The position numbers and the translations under genes were made by a program. Positions 55,201-63,253 of a DNA stretch of 64,000 bases are shown piece after piece. The notes under the pieces were generated by a model that was not told the origin of the DNA, did no database searches, and saw nothing but the letters and a program-made list of their open reading frames with translations. This DNA is from Bactericera cockerelli. Taxonomy: Eukaryota > Arthropoda > Insecta > Hemiptera > Triozidae. Within the stretch, counting starts at the first letter, position 1. Every line of letters begins with the position of its first letter. The DNA lies in contig JAMCCL010000015.1 of NCBI GenBank assembly GCA_024516035.1, positions 467,157 to 531,156 of the forward strand. The letters run 5' to 3'.

Positions 55201-58200
55201 CGAGACACAGAGCTGCAGAAGCTGCGCAAAGTGCTGGAAGATGTGCACCTGGAGAGCGAAGAGACAGCTGCCCTCCTCAGGAGAAAGCACCAGGAGGTGG
55301 TCAATGATTACCAGGAGCAGATGGACGCTCTGGCCAAGAGCAAATCCAGGTAAGAAAAAAAATCTTGTTGAAAAGGACTGTTATGCAAGTTAGAATTTAG
55401 TAGAAGTTATTAAAAACTAATAACGAAATCTAGGGGAAAAGAAAAACCTTTGGAAAGTATCGTGAAGTTCAAGATGGGAATTGTAAAGAATGTCGTTGAC
55501 AAAATCTAATGATTATAGACTTCTGAAAAGGGTAAATATCTAGTTAAAAAGGAAAGGGTTTTGAAAATGAATTGTGAAATCCAAGTTAAGAAAAAATACT
55601 TTAAGAATATCCTTGTAAAATCTTGATAGTTGAGAAAAGTCTTGGAAAGTTTTTTGAAAAAGGTGGAGCGTAGGCTATGCCAAATTTACACGTAATTTGG
55701 GTAAATGTACACGTAAACACAAACACTGCCCAATTTTGAGAACTTACGCATTTTTTAATCCATATCAAAGATCTATTTTGAAACCTTTGGAAATCTTATG
55801 TAGTTTTATTTTAATTCGAATCAGTGTTCTTATATGGATGCAATTCACCGTAAAATAAGACGTGTAAACCAACAGTTGCACTTCAATTTTTTGCATCAAA
55901 TTCATAACAAAACTACTTTGTTTATCCAATCCACCTTATTTTGGAAACTCCCATCCTCAAAGCAGACTAAACATTTTGTTCTGAACATCTGAAGTTTCGT
56001 CTGTTTTTGCATTTGCTTATGGTAACACATTTAAGTAATCAAATTTGAATTAGGGTTCTAGACAAAATAGATGTAAAAAGTAACAATTATTAAACCACGT
56101 TAATATCTTCACACCATGTCTGTGAATGACTCACTATATTGTTTTTAATAATAGTACTTTGCAAGAATTTGCAATTTTTTTTTTTAACTTAAAGAGTGTT
56201 AATGACTGGATCGAAGATCTTATGTTCAAAGCATACAAGGGTATTCGAGCAATCACAAGATTGGTCGAAGTTTTTTGTCTGATTTAATATTGTAGCAAGC
56301 ATAATCATAACAACTCGTTCATAAAAGAAAGTGCCAAAAAGGGAGCTGCACTCTGTATTGTTTTGTTATTTAATCTTTTCTTCACACTCCAAGTCCATCC
56401 AAAGTATTAAATTTGAAATCTCCTACTTGTTGTCCCATTTTTTCCAGTCGATAAAACATAGACCTATGATACGTGTTAACACATATGAGGAGGCAATCAC
56501 CTTAGAAATATTTCAAAAGTAAATTAAGTTGTCAACAGATTGTAAATTTCAAAGAAGAAATGTTCCTTCTCTTTTTGTAGGTGAAGCTATTTTTAGTTCA
56601 TAATATTCTCGTTGGTTTTTTCTGTGTTATCTTCTTTAGCATGTCTTTTTTGTTTAGTTCTGCTATTTTTATGTTTTTGGTTTAGAAGTCTTCTCTTCGT
56701 CTTTTTTGTTTAGGAATGCAGAACATTCCTAATTCTCCAAGTATTACTGTTTTATGACTTTCGTTTCAACATTCTTAGGTTTACTTGGTTCATCAACTTG
56801 AACTTTAGTTTTGCCTTGGTTCATCAACTTTGCCAATCTCTTCTTTGATATCATTATCTATTTTTTTTCAGGCTTAAACCATCATGATATATTTGTTAAA
56901 TGGTCTTCATTTTCAAGTGCTATTGGTCTTCATTTTCAAGTGGTTTAAATTTTTCTCTGTGTCACGTTTAGAACTTTTTGTCACGTTTAGATCTTTATTC
57001 TTTTTGATCAGTTTTGCATTCCTATTATTATTCTGAGAGGTCCGTTTTTTCTCAATGTCATTTGTTTCAGAATCAACTTTATTTTTTATTCCTGTCAATT
57101 ATATACAACTCTTTTTTTTATAGTTTTAATGCTTTTTTGGTTTAGTTTATCATAATATAATACACAACCGGTTTTTTTTTCATTGTTACTTTTTCTTTAA
57201 CTGTATACATTTGAGCATCACAATTCTTTCCTTTTTCCATATAGTTTTCCATCTAGTTCCATTAAACCTTTCACTTTTATTATTTTTGTTTAATAATAAA
57301 ATTAAATATTTTCTATTTTATAACGGAGGTCACGTTCTCACTCTGCCATCACTTTTCAAAGTGTCTGAGTCACCCGAAAATGTATTTCCATCTCTTTCGC
57401 TCTCAGGCGATCTATTTTTAGCCCGCTTTATGCTTATGAATTCTTCCCATATTATTATTCGAATATTTGCTAGTGAGAAAAGAGAGAGAGAGAGACATAG
57501 CGTAGTTTCAAGTCCCACCATATTTGACCAAGTCATCTAGAATTACCAGAGTCAGCTGCCTTGACTCTCTCTCACTCTTTCCCTGTTTCTCTCTTTCTTT
57601 CCATCATCATCATATCCCTTCCACTGGTTTCATTTAAAACGTTAATAACTCATTTGAGTTCAAAATCTTTTTGCTTTCTTCTATGTTATTCTGTTTCATT
57701 TTCGTCACCAAATCCATGTATGCCCACAAAATGTCGCTGATATTTCTAACACTTCTATGTTCATGCCATCATCCATATTTCACTATTTTCTTATATTACA
57801 TTTCAGAAAGAATATACGCCATCATTCTTATTTAATTTCTTTGGACTGTCCAAATTACCGCCTGCAATGCACAAAACATGTGCCATTAATTGTGGTTTGT
57901 AGAGTGGAAAAGGCATTCGGTATGTTGTTTTATGACGGCAATGCACTTTAGAACCTCTCATTTTGGAGTCCATCTGTATTCGTTAGGGCCCTATTGGGAA
58001 ATGGCATATTTAATGACAAAAAAATACTGCAAACGCTCAATGTTATTTTGACAGAAAAAATGGATGTGTTAACTTTCTATCATATTTTTCAATCTTTCTT
58101 CTATTCTTTCGCATTACATTTTTCACCAGGTCGTCAATTTTTAAAGGTTCCACAATGAGCAGTAAAGTAAGTATTCACTGAGATTATGCGATTGGCTTTT

Positions 58201-61200
58201 AGTGGGTGTTTCAACGTGTGGATGGGTTTGTCGCTTCCTTCAGCTCAGCATCCTACACATTGTCTAGTATTATTTGATGACTAAGGATTTATTGACTATT
58301 CTTTGTTTCACTATCTAGACTCTCCTTTAATTTATATATTTTTTTCAATTAGGGCGCTTTAACTTGTTAATTCCAAGTTGTTCGCGCCGGTTCCGATAGA
58401 GTTTCATATTAGATGGAGTAAATTAAGGGCGCTTTGACTAACTTTTGCATTATTCATCCTAGATGGGGGTTGTGACATATCAAATCAAATAATTGTGAGG
58501 TGCTGATTTGATATATTTGTTATCTGTTACCGTTGAGTCACCAGTGGCGGAATTCGACTTATTTTCGGGGGATAAGGAAAGTCGTGTGTTATCACACCAG
58601 ATAAAAAATAAGATAATCAAAATTATCAATATCAATGTCTGCATAACTTCTATGAACGTTTTCAAATTGTTGCCTTGTTTGTTCGCAGAGTGGAGAAAGA
58701 GAAAGCCAAATTCCAACAAGAAGTATACGACCTCCTGGCTCAACTCGAGAATGCGAACAAAGAAAAGGCAAGTTTCTTTTGTTGAAATAGAGAGCTCTAA
58801 ATCCTATGAGACCTTTTTAAAGTGAAATAAAAGAAAATGCCAATGCAGTTTGACGTACGATACCATCAAGTATACCATGAATAGGTATAATTATTTCAGT
58901 TAGGGTAGCGCAATCATCAGACAGGAACTATGATGGACCCCCGGTGAAATCGTCTAAAATCCATACTACAAAAATATTTTTCTAGGGCAGATTTTGAGGT
59001 AAATTTGATGTACTCCTGTTATCTATTGTGTATATGCAATGTGCAGTGTATTTCTTAGTTGGTGAATTTACTACAAGCATTGCCTGGAGGTAAATAAATA
59101 GCAATAAAGGGGGAAGAATGTTATAATTAGATTTTTAAACTAATTTTAAAAATCTAATGAAATTTTTTTAGACATCATCAATAATCTTTATAACTTAATA
59201 AGAGATTACCCAGAACGAAATCTAGTCTGGGCTCTTTTGAAAGACAATCCTAGATGCTCTGATGGTGGCTATTTGTGTGTGAGCCTGGATGCAACATAAA
59301 ATTTTAAGGAGAATAATTTACTAAAATTAATAAATAAGTCCAAAAACTTTGGCAATCCAAAGGGACAACCTCTCGAGCATCAGAGACACGCTTCCGTGTT
59401 CGAGGAAATGTTTTTATTTATTTTATTATAAAAAGAGTATTTCGTCTTATTTAATACTTAGCCATGAAACTGGAGCTACTGTAGACGTCTTTGGTGTGTG
59501 TTGCAGCTTGCCCCTACCAGTAGTATGCCTCCCCTTTAATGGGCGAGAAGTGACACAATACTTCCCAGTTAGGTGCTGGGTCAACACGAGCGTACCGGAA
59601 CGTATGTTACCAAATTTAGAATACAATTTTTTGGTCGTTCTATCAAATCTCTATATATAAAACAGAAAAAAGGACTACCTACCTATGTTTGTTTGTTTGT
59701 CCGGAGTTGTTTAGCCAAAACGGTAAGAGATAGCGAAAAATGTCTCAGAATTGACCCCCCCAAAACCATTATCGCTTTGTCCAGAAAAATTATAAAAAGT
59801 TCAAAAAGGCATTGCTGTCCAGCAGTACGGCCATGCCTTAGTAAATTTGAAATTTAGTCCCGTTGCAAAGCACGGGCAAACGGCTAGTACATAATAAAAT
59901 AGGAAATGTGTTTGATCTTTGAAATTTTAATTGAAAATACTGGTGTTTATAACAATTGTATATTTCCAATTCTCCAGAGCACACACGTGAAGCACATCGA
60001 GAAGCTGGAGGTGACCATTCTGGAGCTGAATGTCCGCATTGAAGAGATCAACCGCACTGTCATTGACATCACCTCCCACAAGACCAGGCTCTCCCAGGTG
60101 CGTGAGACACCCTGTATAAATATTCCAACTAGTCACTGTGGCTGACTGGTGTAGCGTACTAGGCTTTCACGCACCGCAAGACGCACGGTGACCTGAGTTC
60201 AAATCCCGGCCGGGTAGATTTTTTTTCATTTTGTACTTTACATCACCCGAAAAGTATACAGAAAATTCTACTCAATTGCAGGGTACTGAGTGATTTGTAC
60301 AAAGATATTAGGAATAGATTGTACCTTTAACAGAAATTGTCTTTCAGTTTTTGATGAAGTGTACTTCAGGTACACATTAAAACAAACACACGGAAAAATC
60401 GGCAACACCCATCTCCAACTGTGAAATTCCTAACCTGTGTTCTTTTCTTCACAGGAAAATCTGGAGTTGACCAAGGAAGTGCAGGACCTGAAGGTGAACC
60501 TAGAGAACTCCTCCTACCTGAAGAGTCAGCTGGCAGGACAACTGGAGGATGCCCGCAGGCGACTGGAGGATGACGAGAGAGTGAGTAAATTTAGGTTTAA
60601 TAGTGAGGTTTTGCAGAGTACGTACGTAATTTTCGGAAGACTAAATCAATCAAGGGAATGTGAGCATGTGCAGAAACGAGTTTTCGTCAGATATGGTCGA
60701 AAAGGTCAATTCAATTCAGTTAGCGTAACGTATCTCTGAACTGCGCAAAATGTCTAATAATAGACACGTAGACCCGAATCAATGAAAGGTGCTGTGGTGG
60801 ACACTGTTACTATCTCTATATATAAATGAGAAATATGGACGGGCTTTGTATCTTTGTATCTTTGTGTGCGGGAATTGTTTAGGCGAAACGGTAAGAGATA
60901 GCGAAAAATTGATGAGAGATGACCCCAAGTAAAATGGCCGTACGGTATCAGGAAAACTATCAAAAGTCCGAAATTCCAAACCGTCCTTGAGTTATGACCT
61001 TCCTTAAGTATTTCCTTGAGGAAGGGTCCGATTTTAAGACAGTCTTTGCCCTGGAACTTGAAATCTATCGCGAGGACCTATATTTTTTATTATTTAATAA
61101 CACATTAGACAAAATTAGCTTTCATATAATTCATTTTAAGCCACATTCTGACGTACCGTTCTGGAGATATAAGCCAGAATGTTCGAAATTTCGACCTTTT

Positions 61201-61615
61201 TTTCAGACTTTTCACGTTTTTTAGCAGATTCCAGCGCGGAACTTAAAATTTGTCGCGAGGACCTATATTTTTTATTATTTAATAACACATTAGACAAAAC
61301 TAGCTTTCATTTAATTCATATTAGGCTACATTCTGACGTACCGTTCTCGAGATAGAAGCCAGAATGTTCGAAATTTCGACCATTTTTCAGACTTTTCACG
61401 TTTTTTTTACAGATTCCAGCACGGAACTTAAAAGTTATCGCGAGGACCTATATTTTTATTGTAAAAACTGTCTGAGAACATCACATGATTTTATTTGAGC
61501 CCTTTGTAGCCATATTCTGACAAACCGTTCTCGAAATATGGGCCAGTTTACTATATTATCAATATCCGCTATGATAGATTTGGCTCGGGATTTTGAAATT
61601 TACAGCGATGATGGT

Positions 61616-61658
<43 letters not shown>

Positions 61659-62776
61659 TGATGTGTGTGTGTGGATGTGTGGATGGGTGTGTGTGTGTGT
61701 GTATATATGTGTGTGGTGTGTGTGTGGGTGGGTGTGTGTGGATGGGTGTGTGTATGTGTGTGTGATTGTGTTGTGTGTGTGTGTGTGTTTGGGTGGGTGT
61801 GTGTGTATGGGTGTGTGTGTGGATGTGGATGTGTGTGTGTGGATGTGTGTGTGTATGGATGGGTGTGTGTGTTGATGTGTGTGTGTGTGTTTGGGTGGGT
61901 GTGTGTGTATGGGTGTGTGTGTGGATGTGTGTGTGTGTGTGTATGGATGGGTGTGTGTGTTGATGTGTGTGTGTGTGTGAGGTGTGTATGTTGTGTGTGA
62001 GTGTGGTTTGTGATGTATGGGTGGTGTGTGTGTGACGGCTTGGCGAAGCGGGTGCAGCCCGCTAGTAGTATCATATTTCAGTTAAGTGATGGGCAGTTAC
62101 TATGGTGATAACAGCACTATAGTAACCTGTCTCTGCTATAGCGTCGTTCTTTATTTCGGGCTTTAATGTTTGGTCTCTGAAACATCCCAAGACAACTCTC
62201 TCAGCCAAGTGGTTGTCGTTAACTATCCGGAATTCAGAGAACCAAGGGATGTATGCACATGTTAGTCGTATTTTTCTTTCTAACTAAAATTTTTTTCCTG
62301 GTTAGGTTTTTTCCAAATATTTCCATTTTATTCCAAGGTCATTCGTGAAAGAAAAATGCGTTTGGTTACTTATAAAGATAAACAATGGACTTAACCTATA
62401 AAAGAACTGGAAGCAAGAATTTTCTACTTCCACTTTGGTTAACTTTGGAAGTGGAAATTTTTCCTCTTCCAAAAGAAAAATGACTTGCTTCCAGTTTGGT
62501 TCATTTTATTCCCGTTTGGTTAACTTTGGTTAGAAAGAAAAATACGGCAGTTGATAACCAATTCTCCTCCCACCTCCAGCGCCGCTCCCTGCTCGAGTCC
62601 CAACTCCACCAGGTGGAGGTGGAGCTGGAGAGTGTCAGAGTTCAGCTGGAGGAGGAGGCGGAGGCCCGCCTGGATCTGGAGAGGCAACTGGTGAAGGCCA
62701 ACGGAGACGCCCTGTCCTGGAAGAGCAAGTACGAGACCGAGGTGAACGCCCACATCGAGGAAGTCGAGGAGCTCAG
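42855..62776 (+). CDS. Prm: Paramyosin, N-terminal third (8 exons; continues beyond window)
   Basis: Paramyosin forms the core of invertebrate thick filaments as a long dimeric coiled coil. Exons: 42855-42968, 52629-52685, 54132-54218, 55183-55349, 58689-58767, 59978-60097, 60455-60580, 62580-62776, together 947 nt (315 codons plus 2 nt) of a protein usually near 880 residues. The head is a Ser/Tyr-rich non-helical stretch ([10 protein letters not shown]) followed by [19 protein letters not shown], then continuous heptads: [97 protein letters not shown]. All junctions join in frame and match insect paramyosins as I know them. Introns total about 19 kb and hold mobile elements. The exons are G+C-rich. 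Confidence 0.95.
43073..43216 (+). mobile_element. tRNA-derived SINE, family C, in paramyosin intron 1
   Basis: TTACCGTGGCCGAGGCTTGC, GTCCTAGGATCGAGTCCC, CTACTCTGCACTTTGGCTG, CTCGCGAGAAAAATGAG and TAGTTACTTGTATGAGTAAC. Confidence 0.75.
43381..43512 (-). mobile_element. Family I element, internally deleted
   Basis: CACTGCCAATTATTACTTCC at the left and TTACGGAAGTAA at the right are the two ends of the ~700-bp family I element, reversed, with most of the middle lost. Confidence 0.65.
43530..43887. mobile_element. MITE, family K
   Basis: Left GGGCCAAATTATAAAACAAG and right TTATGTTTCATAATGTGGCCC are imperfect inverted ends. The internal TGCGCTGTGATTGGTTGAAAC matches 18396-18546. Confidence 0.7.
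44037..44515. repeat. Interspersed repeat family J, copy 2
   Basis: GGTGTGAAAACACACGACTTTC at the left; AATCAGCACCTCC, GGATTTGATATGTCACAACC and CCGGTAAATTGGGGCC shared with 7144-7510; the right end TTCTATAGGATAAGGAAAG resembles 45450-45475. Non-coding. Confidence 0.7.
44516..45636. other. Paramyosin intron 1, mostly unrecognised
   Basis: 45095-45480 resembles a further J-type unit (CGGCTCCGATTTTTTTTC, CCGTTCTTGAGATA, TTTCTATAGGACAAGGAAAG). No coding region supported. Confidence 0.45.
45637..45949 (-). repeat. Copia 3' LTR
   Basis: 313 bp, bounded TG...CA when read on the minus strand (TGTTGGTAATAC...TATAACA). Differs from the other LTR by one base in an A run (9 A here against 8). Confidence 0.95.
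45950..46195 (-). repeat. Polypurine tract and its tandem copies
   Basis: The minus strand AGGGGAAG directly abuts the 3' LTR. Two further copies of ACTTCCCCTGATAATTAATA (+ strand) with ~87-bp spacing lie at about 46020 and 46107, inside a tandem duplication. A ~39-base T run follows at 46241-46279. Confidence 0.85.
46604..46873 (-). pseudogene. Copia RNase H C-terminal end after in-frame stop
   Basis: Same frame as pol. Contains [14 protein letters not shown] and [16 protein letters not shown], then [13 protein letters not shown], the usual Copia RNase H end, and stops at 46604. It is separated from pol only by one TAG codon. Confidence 0.9.
46874..49357 (-). CDS. Copia Pol: integrase, reverse transcriptase, RNase H
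   Basis: 827 codons. The gag-pre-integrase [12 protein letters not shown] is at the start, with Zn-binding CEVCVQGK. Integrase core: D62 (HSDLMG), D125 (QSDNGTEY) and E161, that is D-x35-[29 protein letters not shown] and YVDD near 600. RNase H: CDADWGG near 765 and [13 protein letters not shown]. The frame stops early at 46874-46876 (TAG) after ELKWLRN. The rest of RNase H continues in the same frame downstream. All catalytic residues seen are intact. Confidence 0.95.
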   Translation of the reverse strand: MIWHERLGHLHQDAMRKLPVLEMKDEDKLVCEVCVQGKFSKISFPKQSEHKSSALLQIIHSDLMGKFTPASLGGSHYIMTFIDDYSRFITVKCLESKSDAFSEFVNYQKLVENQLDTKIKALQSDNGTEYTRSDFKSHLESHGITHRKTVPYCPQQNGVAERSNRTLMEMVRCMLVQSGVSKKFWAEAVMAAAYIRNRCPSSAIDNRIPYELWTNKKLTKEDMSRMKVYGCKAFAKKTSSGKLDSKVEECILIGYAEDTKDGYRLWSEERQCIIIRRDVVFNESVFPFKQKKPDDVKLCIIQEDFISDMLAQSVLFDNNEVPVDELMEELANPMHNEDVPAVLVEVQNDQCVDQIVDHAEETSSQPVLRRSKRVRSVKTCSEGCCAVAGAECDYFKDKDNAENFVLSYEPKTCQEAINSKDKDKWKEAMDLEIGNMVDNDVWEIVERPKDKQVVGSKWVFKIKNDEFGNVERFKARLVAQGFKKSMGFDWESTFSPVMKRRTVRILIAVAVENDWVIDHVDVTSAYLNSPISVETYMEQPELYVEKGKGRHGYVCKLKKSIYGLPNASKDWNSCVTKVLIQLGFKQCISDPCVFVKPDLIVGLYVDDLLVIGIKENVISFKSELSSILNIRDLGSAKNLLSFQIEQHDGKVSLSQANFINKILCEFGLQDSKACTSPLPMSKTCESNNDEKVDSTMYRSAVGSILYVSNNTRPDLSYAVHKVSQNNQCPTESNWRSVKHLLRYINGTKELKLVYQKTGKPVEVYCDADWGGSGCVEERRSISGIVIFLAGAAIIWKSMKQSTIARSTVAAEYMSMAEAALELKWLRN
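49354..50679 (-). CDS. Copia Gag with zinc knuckle and protease
   Basis: 441 codons from ATG 50679. The N-terminal UBN2-like gag domain ([16 protein letters not shown]) is followed by a CCHC knuckle [14 protein letters not shown] at about 232-245 and a protease motif [10 protein letters not shown] at about 305-314, where families usually have DSG, so the Gly is a Cys. The frame ends at 49354, overlapping the start of the pol frame by four bases. Because Copia elements normally have one gag-pol frame, a one-base slip in the T6 run near 49417-49422 probably separates them. It encodes capsid and protease functions of virus-like particles. Confidence 0.93.
   Translation of the reverse strand: MASSEQMEKGLKLTDDNYFAWHIKAKALLEQKDCLEAIEPGYGGEELFETLTAGERKKNARALSLILLSVSDKHIDYIGEFKTAEKAWLTLETLNQEFGLLQQIEFLEDLSTLKKGNMNMSNYISKLLDLNRKIKRCGINLGDHTLCLYLLRGLPRDNFEIFIRSMEYVENLKLDSVMSKLLVEEKRQSRMDSESIALSTRNVKNFKSDRSDNQKPNYSQCKKKSDNKVYKCYTCGEVGHISKECPVRPNYNSNVQFSSTKQHFKNARLAKSAVSTIDEQDQVEKAKAFCSVGKTSTLKRKEWFLDSCCTDHMSPSIDDFSSLDKNVSGTIRMGNGDTAFIAGKGSVVIKTPESDGGLTVTLRDALYVPDLECGLISVSKLTDKGLSAVFMDNKAVVLQSDELIFKALKKDRVYIVNTIKKFHIFLKVNHKMEQLAKLFQI
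50809..50822 (-). promoter_or_regulatory. Copia primer-binding site (half-tRNA type)
   Basis: Immediately inside the 5' LTR the minus strand reads GGTTATGGGCCCAG. This complements the anticodon stem-loop of initiator tRNA-Met (CTGGGCCCATAACC), not its 3' CCA end. It matches the known Drosophila copia arrangement, in which a 5' tRNA fragment primes synthesis. Confidence 0.85.
50823..51134 (-). repeat. Copia 5' LTR
   Basis: 312 bp, same ends. It would carry the element's promoter on the minus strand, directed toward paramyosin exon 1. Confidence 0.95.
51135..51758. other. Paramyosin intron 1, unrecognised apart from a SINE tail
   Basis: 51567-51611 (GAGTAGTTGTGGCATTACCA...GAATATGATAAC) is a family B SINE tail on the + strand. 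Rest AT-rich. Confidence 0.5.
51759..52113 (+). mobile_element. tRNA-derived SINE, family A, full length with 16-bp duplication
   Basis: Head CAGCCTCCGTGGCGTAATGG (A box) and GAGTTCAACTCCCGG (B box). Body CACGTGAGGCTGGCATTTCC, CCAGGCTGGGTGAGGTTAAT, ATTCCCAGCGAATGGAG. Tail TTAGGAAGGGCATCCAGCC, ACCATGAGGTTGAA and (AAG)n. The exact duplication ATACAAGTAGTTGTTT lies at 51743-51758 and 52114-52129. Confidence 0.95.
52200..52410 (-). mobile_element. Family A-like SINE 3' region, diverged
   Basis: A T run followed by GGTCAACCTCTTCCTAATGG, TTGAGGGGTTGAAG, GGATGCCTTCCTAACTCC: reverse of the family A tail (GGAAGGCATCC). Confidence 0.5.
52629..52685 (+). CDS. Prm: Paramyosin exon 2
   Basis: 19 codons, phase 0 at both ends: acceptor TTTTCCAG, donor AGG-GTAAG. 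Encodes [19 protein letters not shown]. Confidence 0.93.
52686..54131 (+). other. Paramyosin intron 2
   Basis: Contains a LINE-tail-like piece (53296-53345, CATGTCCTAACTGAAGAGCG) and a family F repeat (53870-54085). The open frame near 52731-52928 has no recognisable relative and is not supported as a gene. Confidence 0.6.
53870..54085 (+). mobile_element. SINE-like repeat, family F
   Basis: GTTAAGGCGCTAGTCAGG, GTTGATTCAAATCCCC (B-box-like), CCCAATGCATGAATTTTTCC, ATAATAAGACTATGAGGGTT, AGGTGGTAGAAAATGC and ACCTTCCACTAAAGAG. Confidence 0.78.
54132..54218 (+). CDS. Prm: Paramyosin exon 3
   Basis: 29 codons, phase 0; acceptor TGATTCCAG, donor CAG-GTAAG. Encodes [20 protein letters not shown] and on to GGAESQ. 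Confidence 0.93.
54777..54882 (-). mobile_element. Family A SINE, 3' part, in paramyosin intron 3
   Basis: GTGACCAGTTGATTCTATTT, GGTTTTAACGTCCTGAT, CGTTGGGAATCGTACCAGC and TACCCACATTTACC. Head missing; a small AGATAGATAATCAGGACG insertion is present. Confidence 0.7.
55183..55349 (+). CDS. Prm: Paramyosin exon 4
   Basis: 55 codons plus 2 nt. Begins [20 protein letters not shown], ends ...ALAKSKS plus AG. Acceptor TTGTTCTAG, donor CAG-GTAAG. Confidence 0.93.
55350..58688 (+). other. Paramyosin intron 4
   Basis: 3.3 kb, AT-rich. 58440-58600 holds a family J piece (GGGGGTTGTGACATATCAAA, GAGGTGCTGATTTGATAT, CCAGTGGCGGAATTCG, GGGGGATAAGGAAAGTCG). Nothing else recognised. Confidence 0.6.
58689..58767 (+). 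CDS. Prm: Paramyosin exon 5, non-canonical GC donor
   Basis: 79 nt: completes an Arg codon and encodes [20 protein letters not shown] then NANKEK. The frame fits exon 6 only if the donor is AAG-GCAAGT at 58765-58773, a GC-AG intron with an otherwise perfect donor consensus. No GT nearby preserves the family sequence. Confidence 0.9.
59460..59610. repeat. Interspersed repeat family H, copy 3
   Basis: GTTGCAGCTTGCCCCTACC, TGCCTCCCCTTTAATGGGCG, AGAAGTGACACAATACTTCC, GGTGCTGGGTCAACACG. Matches 17372-17640. In paramyosin intron 5. Confidence 0.65.
59648..59887 (+). mobile_element. Non-autonomous Helitron, family 2, in paramyosin intron 5
   Basis: A|TCTCTATATATAAAACAG at the start; ends CCCGTTGCAAAGCACGGG hairpin, then CAAACGGCTAG|T. 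240 bp. The AGCCAAAACGGTAAGAGATA and GCGAAAAATG blocks are shared with the longer element at 60813-62065. Confidence 0.85.
59978..60097 (+). CDS. Prm: Paramyosin exon 6
   Basis: 40 codons, phase 0; acceptor TTCTCCAG, donor CAG-GTGCGT. Encodes [20 protein letters not shown] then [20 protein letters not shown]. Confidence 0.93.
60127..60250 (+). mobile_element. tRNA-derived SINE, family C, in paramyosin intron 6
   Basis: GTCACTGTGGCTGACTGGTG, ACGGTGACCTGAGTTCAAAT (B box) and CCCGGCCGGGTAGATTTTTT. It fills most of a 357-bp intron. Confidence 0.75.
60455..60580 (+). CDS. Prm: Paramyosin exon 7
   Basis: 42 codons, phase 0; acceptor CTTCACAG, donor AGA-GTGAGT. Encodes [20 protein letters not shown] and ends [10 protein letters not shown]. 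Confidence 0.93.
61035..61550 (+). repeat. Three ~185-bp tandem units inside the Helitron
   Basis: TCGCGAGGACCTATATTTTT recurs near 61068, 61253 and 61438; CATTCTGACGTACCGTTCT recurs near 61143 and 61329, with a diverged form near 61512. Confidence 0.92.
61616..62032 (+). repeat. GT-rich compound microsatellite/minisatellite
   Basis: (GT)n interspersed with GGATG and GGGTG motifs, including a higher-order unit of roughly 110 bp (TGGGTGGGTGTGTGTGTATG...) repeated twice. The Cys/Val- and His/Thr-rich frames here are artefacts. Confidence 0.95.
62267..62548. repeat. Possible small inverted-repeat element near exon 8
   Basis: CGTATTTTTCTTTCTAACTA (62268-62287) is mirrored by TGGTTAGAAAGAAAAATACG (about 62528-62547). 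TTTGGTTAACTTTGG also occurs twice between them. Too little to assign a family. Confidence 0.45.
62580..62776 (+). CDS. Prm: Paramyosin exon 8
   Basis: 65 codons plus 2 nt; acceptor CCACCTCCAG, donor CAG-GTGAGT. Encodes [20 protein letters not shown] and ends [11 protein letters not shown] plus AG. The next exon lies outside the window or was not found. Confidence 0.93.
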
Positions 62777-62924
62777 GTGAGTGCTGCTCTTCTCCTTTTT
62801 TTTACTAACGTCTACAGTCTACATTGTTACCCGATTCACACAAGATATTGTGAGTCACTAAATAACAGCAATAAGTGACGTGAGAGTACAATCATTACTG
62901 ATTTGCCTCATTAAATAAGGACAT

Positions 62925-63241
62925 TTTTTTTTTATCTTGATAATATCTGTGGATGGTGCCCTCCACTACGAATTTGATAGCTTCCTGAAAAAGATGGCAA
63001 ACACATTATCCAACAAGTGGACAAAACCTTACAATAGAATTGTTGGTTGGGTCAAAACAAAAGTACAGGTTGCTTTGATTCGGGCTGTTTCTCTCAGATT
63101 GAGAGGTTCAAGATATAAGTTGAGGAGATATGAAGTTGAAGATGGATGTGGTGTGCTTCAAATTTAGATAGAATTTGAAGATAGAAATGAATGTAATAAT
63201 TTTTAAATAAATTATAATTTCCATGTTTAAAAAAAATAAAT
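62925..63241 (+). mobile_element. 5'-truncated retroposon with 12-bp duplication, in paramyosin intron 8
   Basis: Flanked by AAATAAGGACAT (62913-62924 and 63242-63253) and ending in an (AAAT)n-type tail. It encodes an in-frame ~70-residue piece (62937-63167: SFLKKMANTLSNKW, then RIVGWVKTKVQVALIRAVSL and RLRGSR). This resembles C-terminal ends of invertebrate retroelement proteins with a GW/RxRxxxxLLRxxxxxxRG pattern. Family uncertain. Confidence 0.8.
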
Positions 63242-63253
63242 AAATAAGGACAT

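Larger units (their letters stand above)
60813..62065 (+). mobile_element. Non-autonomous Helitron, family 2, with satellite and GT minisatellite
   Basis: Starts A|TCTCTATATATAAATGAG and ends GGCGAAGCGGGTGCAGCCCG then CTAG|T. The ends are intact A/T junctions without duplication. Its interior is three ~185-bp tandem units (61035-61550) and a ~400-bp GT-rich tract. 1253 bp, non-coding, in intron 7. Confidence 0.85.

Noticed and set aside
61559..62074. Long His/Thr-rich and Cys/Val-rich open frames
   Set aside because: They are translations of a GT-rich microsatellite inside a Helitron.
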